NCBI GenBank assembly: GCA_003509065.1
Contig: DODG01000366.1
Coordinates: forward strand, 1 to 20,794
Source: Acidobacteriota bacterium
Lineage (GTDB): Bacteria > Acidobacteriota > Vicinamibacteria > Vicinamibacterales > UBA823
Direction of reading: 5' to 3'
Length of the DNA stretch: 20,794 nucleotides
The stretch's first letter is position 1. Every line of letters starts with the position of its first letter. Position numbers and translations under genes: made by a program. The notes beneath the pieces are model-generated. The model worked only from the letters and a program-made list of their open reading frames with translations, had not been told where the DNA came from and searched no databases. Shown one piece after another: positions 1 to 6,049 of the stretch.

Positions 1-789
1 GGTTGGGCAGGTGACGAAGCAGCTGACTGGAACCAGATCGAAACGGCTCGGATTGCAACTGATGCCGTACGCAAATGTGACGCATGGCGCGATAAGACCT
101 CCTTGGATCCAGGCCATTACGACGTTGTGCTCGAACCGACTGCCGTCGGTATGCTGATGCTCCGCATGCGCAGAACCTTCGATGGACGTGCAGCCGACGA
201 AGGGCGCTCATACTTTTCTTCGCCCAGTGGTGGAACACGGGTGGGAGATGAAATCTTTGATCCGCGGATCACAATCCACAGTGATCCGGCTTCGCCGGAT
301 GCCGAAACAGCGCCTTTCGATGGCGAAGGCGCAAGGCAGGCAGCGGAAACCTGGATTGAAAATGGAATATTACGCAATCTTTCATACTCGCGATTCTGGG
401 CTAACAAGCAAGGGGTTGCACCACGACCTGCACCAGCGAACCTGCTAATGTCGGGAGGGTCGGATTCAATTGAAGCGATGATTGCATCAACTCGTCGTGG
501 GGTGCTCATCACGCGTTTTTGGTACATCCGAGGCCTGAACCCCAGGACGATTTCGTACACCGGGTTGACTCGAGATGGCACATTCCTGATTGAGGACGGC
601 CGAATCAGTAGACCAGTGAATAACTTTCGGTTTAATCAATCGCTGGTCGAGCTATTACAGAACGTTGACATGTTGGGTGAGCCGGTACGCGTGGCAGCCG
701 GCGAGAACAGTTCGGTTGGCGCGCCAATCATCGTGCCACCTCTGAAAGCACGCAACTTCAACCTTGCGAGTGTCAGTGATGCAATCTAA
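1..789 (+). CDS. TldD/PmbA family protein, PmbA (TldE)-like, C-terminal part
   Basis: The frame is open from base 1, so the 5' end lies outside the window; 262 residues remain. They form the C-terminal beta-rich domain of the TldD/PmbA family, whose two subunits form a metalloprotease that trims peptides and modified peptides in the cytoplasm. Seen: a VVLEP-type strand, FDGRAADEGRS followed by G-x-R-V-G-D-E, a GVLITRFWYIR block, SYTGLTRDGTFLIEDG, FRFNQS, and the SSVGAPIIVPPL ending. There is no HExxxH zinc motif, and the region where TldD carries catalytic residues reads as the inactive-partner type, so I call it TldE/PmbA-like. A tldD-type partner immediately upstream is expected but cannot be seen. 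The gene converges on the aminomutase gene, whose stop is about 65 bases downstream. Confidence 0.88.
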   Translation, partial: GWAGDEAADWNQIETARIATDAVRKCDAWRDKTSLDPGHYDVVLEPTAVGMLMLRMRRTFDGRAADEGRSYFSSPSGGTRVGDEIFDPRITIHSDPASPDAETAPFDGEGARQAAETWIENGILRNLSYSRFWANKQGVAPRPAPANLLMSGGSDSIEAMIASTRRGVLITRFWYIRGLNPRTISYTGLTRDGTFLIEDGRISRPVNNFRFNQSLVELLQNVDMLGEPVRVAAGENSSVGAPIIVPPLKARNFNLASVSDAI

Positions 790-855
790 AGCAGACCAAT
801 ATCTACCCGCTCAAGCTTGTATTCGAACTTGTTTATCTGGTGGCGCACGGGCCGA
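790..855. other. convergent gap between the PmbA-like and KamA-like genes
   Basis: This short gap separates two genes that end facing each other. I see no strong GC-rich hairpin followed by a T-run on either strand, so no intrinsic terminator can be called. Confidence 0.5.
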
Positions 856-1998
856 CTAGAACACTGAGGCTGCCGACTCCACGGGCTGCAGGTGATCGAA
901 CCAAAACGCTTCGTCATTGCGGTGACAAACCATGAAACGACCGAGATCTGAAGCGTTTTTTGCTTGATGATAACGCAAATAAATATGCTTCTCATCGACC
1001 GCCATGATTTCGATCTTCCCCGTCTCATGAGACATACAGAATTTTGCTCTACGTGCGAGGCCTGAGCCCCGACGTAACGCTTCCTGGAAGATTGTCCAGG
1101 CACGCACCATCGGGACTTCGTAGGGCTCGTTCCCGGCTGTGGGTCGGCCCTGGAATAAATAATACGGAGGACATCCAATAAACGAGAGTCGCTCATAGAG
1201 TTCCGATAAGACCTCTGCAGAATCATTAATCCCACGGATCATCGGACACTGATTAACGCAGATGACACCATTCTTAATACACGTGTCGATTGACTGAATT
1301 GCCTCGGCCGTCAATTCCCGTGGATGATCGAAATGGGCCATCAAATATATGCGTTGCTCGGGCGTGGAATAAGTACGAAACGCCTCGTGGAGTGCCTCGT
1401 CATTGAGCACACGAAACGGGTCAAATGCCGGCATCTTCGAGCCCATTCGGATAATTTTGACGTGTGGAATCTCTCGGAGAGCGCTGAAAATCTCTACTAG
1501 GCGTCTGGTACTCATAAGTAGTGGATCTCCACCAGTTAAGAGTACGTTGGTTACTTCTGGATGTTCCGCGATGTACTTCAATCCCTCACTTACGTCATTT
1601 GTCGCTTCGTCGTTCTCGTCCATGAATAGCCGCTTTCGGAAGCAATAGCGGCAATACGCTCCACAGACCTCATTGCATAAGAGTAGAACCGTATCGGTGT
1701 ATTTATGCTGAACGCCTCTTGCAACCGTCACCGCCTCTTCGTTGCTCGCATCCAAGCGACCCCATTCATTAGATTCTTCAACGCGTGGGATGATTAATTG
1801 ACGGATTGGATCATCCGGATCATCCCAATCAATCAGTTTTAAATAGTAGTCATTCGCTCTGAAAACATATTGTTCCGCGACTGGCTCTAATTGGGCACGC
1901 TCCGAGGGAGATAGCTGTTCAAGCTTCGATAGGTTTCTGACGTACTTCACCCGTCGCAAACTCTTATCGGTCACCTTACCGGACGTTGGGTTACCCAT
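856..1998 (-). CDS. KamA-family radical SAM aminomutase, substrate probably not lysine
   Basis: A 380-residue radical SAM, PLP-dependent 2,3-aminomutase homologue. Such enzymes move the alpha-amino group of an amino acid to the beta carbon using 5'-deoxyadenosyl radical chemistry. Numbering from the chosen ATG: the cluster motif CGAYCRYC gives Cys112, Cys116 and Cys119; the GGDP SAM-binding motif is at 156-159; the likely PLP lysine is Lys328 in SHETGKIE. The ATG at 1998 was chosen over an in-frame TTG at 2019 because GAGGAG lies 9 bases upstream of it. The length is close to short KamA-family members and below classical lysine 2,3-aminomutases (about 416). The two lysine-binding aspartates of the clostridial enzyme (Asp293, Asp330) align by motif with Arg285 and Cys321. 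A basic residue at the first position is also found in glutamate 2,3-aminomutase. The family call is secure; the substrate is an inference. Confidence 0.9.
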   Translation of the reverse strand: MGNPTSGKVTDKSLRRVKYVRNLSKLEQLSPSERAQLEPVAEQYVFRANDYYLKLIDWDDPDDPIRQLIIPRVEESNEWGRLDASNEEAVTVARGVQHKYTDTVLLLCNEVCGAYCRYCFRKRLFMDENDEATNDVSEGLKYIAEHPEVTNVLLTGGDPLLMSTRRLVEIFSALREIPHVKIIRMGSKMPAFDPFRVLNDEALHEAFRTYSTPEQRIYLMAHFDHPRELTAEAIQSIDTCIKNGVICVNQCPMIRGINDSAEVLSELYERLSFIGCPPYYLFQGRPTAGNEPYEVPMVRAWTIFQEALRRGSGLARRAKFCMSHETGKIEIMAVDEKHIYLRYHQAKNASDLGRFMVCHRNDEAFWFDHLQPVESAASVF

Positions 1999-2007
1999 AA
2001 CACGCTT

Positions 2008-2013
2008 CTCCTC
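2008..2013 (-). promoter_or_regulatory. ribosome binding site of the KamA-like gene
   Basis: Read on the minus strand this is GAGGAG, 9 bases before the ATG at 1998. It falls inside the extra codons that would follow a TTG start at 2019, so it argues for the shorter protein. Confidence 0.7.
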
Positions 2014-2143
2014 TACCAAAACGTTCTAGAGGGGCTGGCTCAGTTCCAGTCCTGCACCTCTCCTAACCGTTACGACCATCACCAATATCCAAAACACATC
2101 AATCACGCACAAGACGCTTTTGGTTATTGGGGGAGTGATGAGT

Positions 2144-2171
2144 ATCAGACCAGAACGACCTTGACTGTCAA
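2144..2171 (-). promoter_or_regulatory. candidate sigma-70 promoter for the KamA-like gene
   Basis: On the minus strand a perfect TTGACA (2166-2171) is followed after 16 bases by TCTGAT (2144-2149, four of six matches). Transcription would begin near 2136, leaving a leader of about 140 bases. The -35 is half of the palindrome at 2160-2172. Confidence 0.45.
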
Positions 2172-2172
2172 G
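2160..2172. repeat. 13-base palindrome, candidate operator
   Basis: CTTGACTGTCAAG is a perfect inverted repeat of six bases around a central T. It coincides with the -35 element proposed for the leftward KamA-like promoter, so a dimeric regulator bound here would block or control that promoter. No cognate regulator gene is in the window. Confidence 0.4.
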
Positions 2173-2304
2173 TCTAATCTCTTTAAATCTAAGGTTTGTA
2201 TTATATCAAACAACCGGCGAAACCTTGACTAAGCTACTCTATTAAAAAAATTTAGTGAGAATTGCACAGTCAAAAAGAAGAATTCTGTTGTTTCCCCTAA
2301 CTCC

Positions 2305-2332
2305 TTGACTCATCAGGTTGAGCCGCTATGAT
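2305..2332 (+). promoter_or_regulatory. sigma-70 promoter for the SBP/MFS/oxidase gene run
   Basis: TTGACT at 2305-2310 (five of six matches) and TATGAT at 2327-2332 (five of six) are separated by 16 bases. Transcription would start near 2339, giving a leader of about 28 bases that contains GAGGAG (2351-2356) before the ATG at 2368. Confidence 0.75.
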
Positions 2333-2367
2333 GAGCCTGCACAAAGAACTGAGGAGACTTACACTCA

Positions 2368-3270
2368 ATGAGTACATTCGTGATTAGTCCGCATATGCGA
2401 CTTCAAGAATGGGTCGCCCACGACAAGGGATACTTCAACGCAGAAGGACTCAAGTACGAGTTTAAAACACGTACGGGCAGCCCCTCAGTGAAGTCCGCTG
2501 AACCTTTACCCAAAGACCAGATTCGTGGCGCGTACCAAAGCATCGAATCTGGTATGCGGCAAACGACCGACGTTAGCTGTGCGTGTCATTGGACCATTAA
2601 TATGGCTGCGGCGGCTGGTCACGGCAAGCTCTGGGGTGAGGCTTATTCGGTTACCCCCTCAGGTATCTACGTACCAGAAGACTCAAGTGTCAGAAATCCT
2701 GAAGACCTCGCCAATATTCCGATTAGCGTCGGTTATCAGTCAGGTAGTCACTATTCAACCATCCAGTCGCTCGAACCGTTTCTGACTAAAGAAGAGATTA
2801 ACCTCCACTTTGGTGGAATGCTTTTTCAGCGACTAGAACTGCTCATCGATCGCGAAGTGCCGGCCGCCGGTCTATTCGGTGGACCGCTATATCTCGCTGA
2901 ACAACTGGGCTTTCGAAAAATCCTCGACACAACGTTTATGATTGCAGCCCTCGTCCCAGACGCTGTTGATGAAAATGATGTTAGAAAATACTACCGCGCG
3001 TTAAAACGGGCACAGGCTGACATCGATTTTCGTCCGGAACAGTACACGCATTTTTACAAGAAGTTCTTCCCGAAACGGTGGCACGATGTGATGGATGTGC
3101 GGAGATTCGGCCCTGGAGAACGACTCGTTTTTCTGCCTTACGACCAGCAGATTTTTGACAGCACACAAAGCTGGGTAGCGGACCGTGGCATTTTTGAAAC
3201 AGGCTTGGAAGATCGAATGGACTACGCCTGTTCCGTGGCTGGTGAATTGACGTCTAACGTTGAAGGCTGA
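2368..3270 (+). CDS. NMT1/SBP-like ligand-binding protein without signal peptide
   Basis: A 300-residue protein with the layout of the NMT1/THI5 and ABC-transporter solute-binding fold. It has an N-terminal segment with WVAHDKGYFNAEGL (residues 15-28), a central NPEDLANIPISVGYQSGS block (110-127) that resembles the hinge and ligand-binding part of these proteins, and a helical C-terminus. No signal peptide or lipobox is present: the start ATG is backed by GAGGAG 11 bases upstream, and the N-terminus MSTFVISPHMR is not hydrophobic enough. It should therefore be cytoplasmic, which is odd for a transport receptor. No ABC permease or ATPase gene is nearby; an MFS transporter gene follows 91 bases downstream. 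SCACHW at 70-75 places two Cys and a His together, loosely like the Cys-rich site of THI5 enzymes, but that parallel is weak. It could be a cytosolic binding protein or an enzyme; ligand unknown. Confidence 0.65.
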   Translation: MSTFVISPHMRLQEWVAHDKGYFNAEGLKYEFKTRTGSPSVKSAEPLPKDQIRGAYQSIESGMRQTTDVSCACHWTINMAAAAGHGKLWGEAYSVTPSGIYVPEDSSVRNPEDLANIPISVGYQSGSHYSTIQSLEPFLTKEEINLHFGGMLFQRLELLIDREVPAAGLFGGPLYLAEQLGFRKILDTTFMIAALVPDAVDENDVRKYYRALKRAQADIDFRPEQYTHFYKKFFPKRWHDVMDVRRFGPGERLVFLPYDQQIFDSTQSWVADRGIFETGLEDRMDYACSVAGELTSNVEG

Positions 3271-3323
3271 AAAACCCTGAAACTCCCGTAAAACCCTCAC
3301 TGGAAACCTTGGAACTGACCATC

Positions 3324-3365
3324 ATGTACAAAATTGTCATTATTGACCGAAAGAATGGGCTATGA
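3324..3365 (+). CDS. possible 13-codon leader peptide before the MFS gene
   Basis: ATG at 3324 opens a tiny frame, MYKIVIIDRKNGL, whose TGA stop (3363-3365) overlaps the MFS start as ATGA. A GGAA sits about 10 bases upstream. The overlap is the classic arrangement for translational coupling, and the MFS start has only a weak ribosome binding site of its own. It may equally be chance; no homologue is recognised. Confidence 0.25.
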   Translation: MYKIVIIDRKNGL

Positions 3366-4705
3366 GTAATCGCTTCGTACGAGTGTTTCGAGAAATACAG
3401 GATGAAATAAAAGGTCCAGACGGCAAGATGTACTACGGCTGGTGGAATGTTGCGGCCGTCTTCCCGTGTGTCATTTTCATTTTCTCCACTGCGAACATGA
3501 TGCTTCAGTTGATGTATCCGGCAGTTGAGGATGCCCTGAATTTGACCCGAGCCGAAGTCGTGTCAATTTATTCAGTGAAGTCCGGCACGGCGGCCATTGT
3601 GGCATTCGGTGCTGGCTTTCTAATTGACCGTTTAGGCGTCAAAACTATTTTGTACGTATGTGCAACCATGTCAATGCTGGGCTTTGTTTTCTTCCATTTC
3701 GTTGATGGGAAATGGATGTGGTGGCTTGCTGGAATCCCACTCGGGTTCTCCTCAATTCCGCTCCTCTTGGCAACTAAGACTTTGGTTGCCCGCTGGTTTA
3801 ATCGACGTTTGGGGTTGGCGCTAGGCTTGGCGGCAAGCGCAACAAGCATCTCCGGAATGATATTCCCGGTAATTTTTGCCTGGTTGATCGAAACCTTTGG
3901 CTGGAACAATGGGCTCCCTATCATGAGTCTCGCGATTCTTTTCGTAGTCTTCCCAGTCGTGTACTTCGTAGTAAAGGATACTCCGACGAAGGAAGAAGTC
4001 AGTCGAGAATTCGGTAATGAAGCGGCCAGTCCACGCACCTTCGTAAAAGGCCGGTTGATTGAAGAAAGCCAAGGTGACGGGGGGGTCCCCTTTTCGAACA
4101 TTCTCAGGAAACCAGTGTTTTGGGTACTTTGTGTCGTGCAGTTCTTCATTGGATTCGTAGATCAGGGGTTCACTCAAAACGTGACACCATTTCTTGTGAA
4201 AGACCTAGGTTTCACGTTGACTCGAGTGGCTTTCACCGTGAGTTTGTCGTTCATCTTGGGCTTTTCGTCAAAGATCTTTTTTGGTTGGTTCTTCGATCGG
4301 TATTCACTCAAAGGGATTTCCCTCTGCTACGTAATGATCGGATTTTATATCTCACTCGCCTTCGGAATTCAGGGACTGGTCACCCTGATCATCTTCCAGC
4401 TAGCACGGGGATTTGCGCATGGGGGCGTTCTGATGGAAGAACCGGTGGTCGCGAAACACGTTTTTGGTCCAGGTCATCTGGGAAAAATCCTCGGTACGTT
4501 TAGCTCCATAACAGCGCTTGGCTTAATGCTGGGTCCGATCACGGTCGGTTGGTGGTATGGACAGGCTGGTAACACATATATTCCAGCTTTCTTGACCTTA
4601 GTCGGTATCATGCTAGTCTGCGCGGCCACCATGTTCCTCATTAAGCCGGAGTACCGCCTCCGACAGAAACAGGAACAATCTGAACTGGAACCGGCGGAAA
4701 GCTAG
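3362..4705 (+). CDS. MFS transporter (monocarboxylate/OFA-like)
   Basis: A 447-residue polytopic inner-membrane protein whose hydrophobic segments fit twelve helices in two halves joined by a charged cytoplasmic loop near residues 206-245. The MFS signature GFLIDRLGVKT lies between helices 2 and 3 (85-95), and its second-half counterpart GWFFDRYSLKG is also present. The N-terminal YGWWNV and the WFNRRLGLALGLA block before helix 5 resemble monocarboxylate/oxalate-formate type MFS carriers, so a small organic acid or amino-acid derivative is a fair guess. The substrate cannot be read from sequence. It is followed after 20 bases by the oxidase gene, so the two are almost certainly co-transcribed. 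The charged, glutamate-rich C-terminal tail is cytoplasmic. Confidence 0.85.
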   Translation: MSNRFVRVFREIQDEIKGPDGKMYYGWWNVAAVFPCVIFIFSTANMMLQLMYPAVEDALNLTRAEVVSIYSVKSGTAAIVAFGAGFLIDRLGVKTILYVCATMSMLGFVFFHFVDGKWMWWLAGIPLGFSSIPLLLATKTLVARWFNRRLGLALGLAASATSISGMIFPVIFAWLIETFGWNNGLPIMSLAILFVVFPVVYFVVKDTPTKEEVSREFGNEAASPRTFVKGRLIEESQGDGGVPFSNILRKPVFWVLCVVQFFIGFVDQGFTQNVTPFLVKDLGFTLTRVAFTVSLSFILGFSSKIFFGWFFDRYSLKGISLCYVMIGFYISLAFGIQGLVTLIIFQLARGFAHGGVLMEEPVVAKHVFGPGHLGKILGTFSSITALGLMLGPITVGWWYGQAGNTYIPAFLTLVGIMLVCAATMFLIKPEYRLRQKQEQSELEPAES

Positions 4706-4725
4706 TACAGACAAGGATTCATTCG

Positions 4726-5979
4726 ATGGATAGACGGAAGATGCTTAAAGCGTCCGGCCTGGCCGCTCTTGGGCTCGGCTTTACTGGCTGTGCGACTAGA
4801 ACACCGAGCTTGTTGCAACCGGGAACGAACCCTAGAATCCAACTTGCAAGCCTGAATGCCTCGTGGAACCGTGTGATTCGAACGACGGTCGGACTCCGTC
4901 CTTACCGACCTTCCGGCTTTGTAGTCCGAGCCGAAAAACTGGACAATAAGACGCTCGTACATAATTACGGTCACGGGGGTGCCGGCCACTCGTTGGCATG
5001 GGGGACCGGCTCATTGGCTGCTGACCTCGTAAGTGAGGCAGCAACACAGAGTGACCGACGAGTCGCAGTGCTGGGATGCGGCGTGGTCGGATTGACGGCG
5101 GCGCGGCAACTGCAGCGACGAGGTTTTGAGGTCACTATCTATACGTTATCCGTCCCTCCAGACACCACCTCCGATAAGGCGTGGGCCGGATTCACACCAA
5201 CGTCACGGGCTGTAGCTATCGGTGGCCGCACACCCGCTTGGGACACACAATTCCGGCAGGCTGTGGAAATCTCGTATCGAGAACTTCAACTCCTCGCTGG
5301 TCCCAACTACGGCATTACGTGGATTGATGATTACGCTATGACGGATGAGGTGAGGGTGTCGCGTTCACCAGAAGCCCGTGCAGAGGCTGGACTTCTGCCA
5401 GCTCACCTGCAAATGGGCACGGAATTACTGGGACCGGGTGAACATCCTTTTCCCTCCACCTATGTGAATCGAGGAACACGGATGCGTATCGAGCCATCCA
5501 TTTATCTTGAGGCATTAGTACGCGATGTAACCCAGTTTGGGGGCCGCATTGTAATTAGGAAATTCGATACACTCCCTGACCTTATGTCACTTCCGGAACC
5601 AATTGTCGTCAATTCGACGGGGCTGGGATCACGAGTTCTATTCGGCGATGAAGAATTAACGCCAGTCAAGGGCCAACTCACCTTTCTGGTCCCTCAACCA
5701 GAATTGAATTACATACTTTTTGGTGTTCTTCGAAACAGTGAAGGTGGTCTAATGCCCATAACTGTGATGCCTCGTCGAGATGGGATTGCCCTAGGCACTA
5801 CCGGTGAACAGGACGTGTGGACGCTTGAGCCGAACGAGGAGGCGCGCCGTCGAACAGTCGAGGCTCACATTGCGCTCTCGAACATCATGCGCTCACCAAG
5901 ACCTCACACGGTAGTCGCTCGCTCACAACGACTCGGCACAGCCCCGGCCCTTGAAACCTTCTTCGATTTGGAATCGTAA
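4726..5979 (+). CDS. Tat-type lipoprotein D-amino-acid-oxidase-like FAD enzyme, circularly permuted
   Basis: A 417-residue FAD-dependent oxidoreductase related to D-amino-acid oxidase, which oxidises amino acids to imino acids and hydrogen peroxide. The N-terminus has a twin-arginine-like signal (DRRKMLKASG) ending in a lipobox, FTGC with Cys22, so an exported lipid-anchored, FAD-loaded protein is predicted. GLRPYRP (56-62) and HNYGHGG (79-85), normally at the C-terminus of this family, lie before the Rossmann motif GCGVVG (117-122). Next come TTSDKAWAGF, then VNSTGLGS (295-302) and GQLTF. The C-terminus ends after the segment that normally precedes GLRP and has no second HNYGHGG. Arg58 matches the carboxylate-binding arginine (pig Arg283); the position of pig Tyr228 seems to hold Thr346. 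AAGGA lies 8 bases before the ATG. Fold secure; substrate unknown. Confidence 0.88.
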   Translation: MDRRKMLKASGLAALGLGFTGCATRTPSLLQPGTNPRIQLASLNASWNRVIRTTVGLRPYRPSGFVVRAEKLDNKTLVHNYGHGGAGHSLAWGTGSLAADLVSEAATQSDRRVAVLGCGVVGLTAARQLQRRGFEVTIYTLSVPPDTTSDKAWAGFTPTSRAVAIGGRTPAWDTQFRQAVEISYRELQLLAGPNYGITWIDDYAMTDEVRVSRSPEARAEAGLLPAHLQMGTELLGPGEHPFPSTYVNRGTRMRIEPSIYLEALVRDVTQFGGRIVIRKFDTLPDLMSLPEPIVVNSTGLGSRVLFGDEELTPVKGQLTFLVPQPELNYILFGVLRNSEGGLMPITVMPRRDGIALGTTGEQDVWTLEPNEEARRRTVEAHIALSNIMRSPRPHTVVARSQRLGTAPALETFFDLES

Positions 5980-6004
5980 TATTTCAAGAATATTGACCTA
6001 ATGG

Positions 6005-6031
6005 TTCATTCGATGTCGCTCTCCGAATGAA
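6005..6031. repeat. 8-bp inverted repeat before the S9 peptidase gene
   Basis: TTCATTCG (6005-6012) and CGAATGAA (6024-6031) are exact inverted repeats around an 11-base loop, 18 bases before the peptidase start. A smaller AATATT pair flanks TCAAG just upstream, around 5980-5995. It has no T-run, so it is more likely an mRNA hairpin or binding site than a terminator. Confidence 0.35.
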
Positions 6032-6049
6032 TTTAATCTGAGGCTTCCC

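Larger units (their letters stand above)
1999..2367. other. divergent control region between the KamA-like and SBP-like genes
   Basis: About 370 bases without a gene, AT-rich in the middle. It holds a strong rightward promoter (2305-2332), a probable leftward promoter (2144-2171) and a 13-base palindrome (2160-2172). The string CCTTGACT occurs three times on the plus strand (TTGACT at 2161, 2225 and 2305). A minus-strand TATAAT at 2200-2205 has no recognisable -35. There are no convincing small ORFs with a ribosome binding site. Confidence 0.6.

Noticed and set aside
2200..2205. Perfect minus-strand TATAAT as the aminomutase promoter
   Set aside because: No -35 match lies 16-19 bases upstream and no TGn precedes it; the TTGACA/TCTGAT pair nearer the gene is better.
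3568..4149. 193-codon open frame on the minus strand
   Set aside because: It is the antisense shadow of the MFS gene; its basic, low-motif product has no family features.
4718..6015. 11-base repeat TTCATTCGATG at 4718-4728 and 6005-6015
   Set aside because: Too short to mean much; only two copies and no shared flanking structure, so chance is likely.
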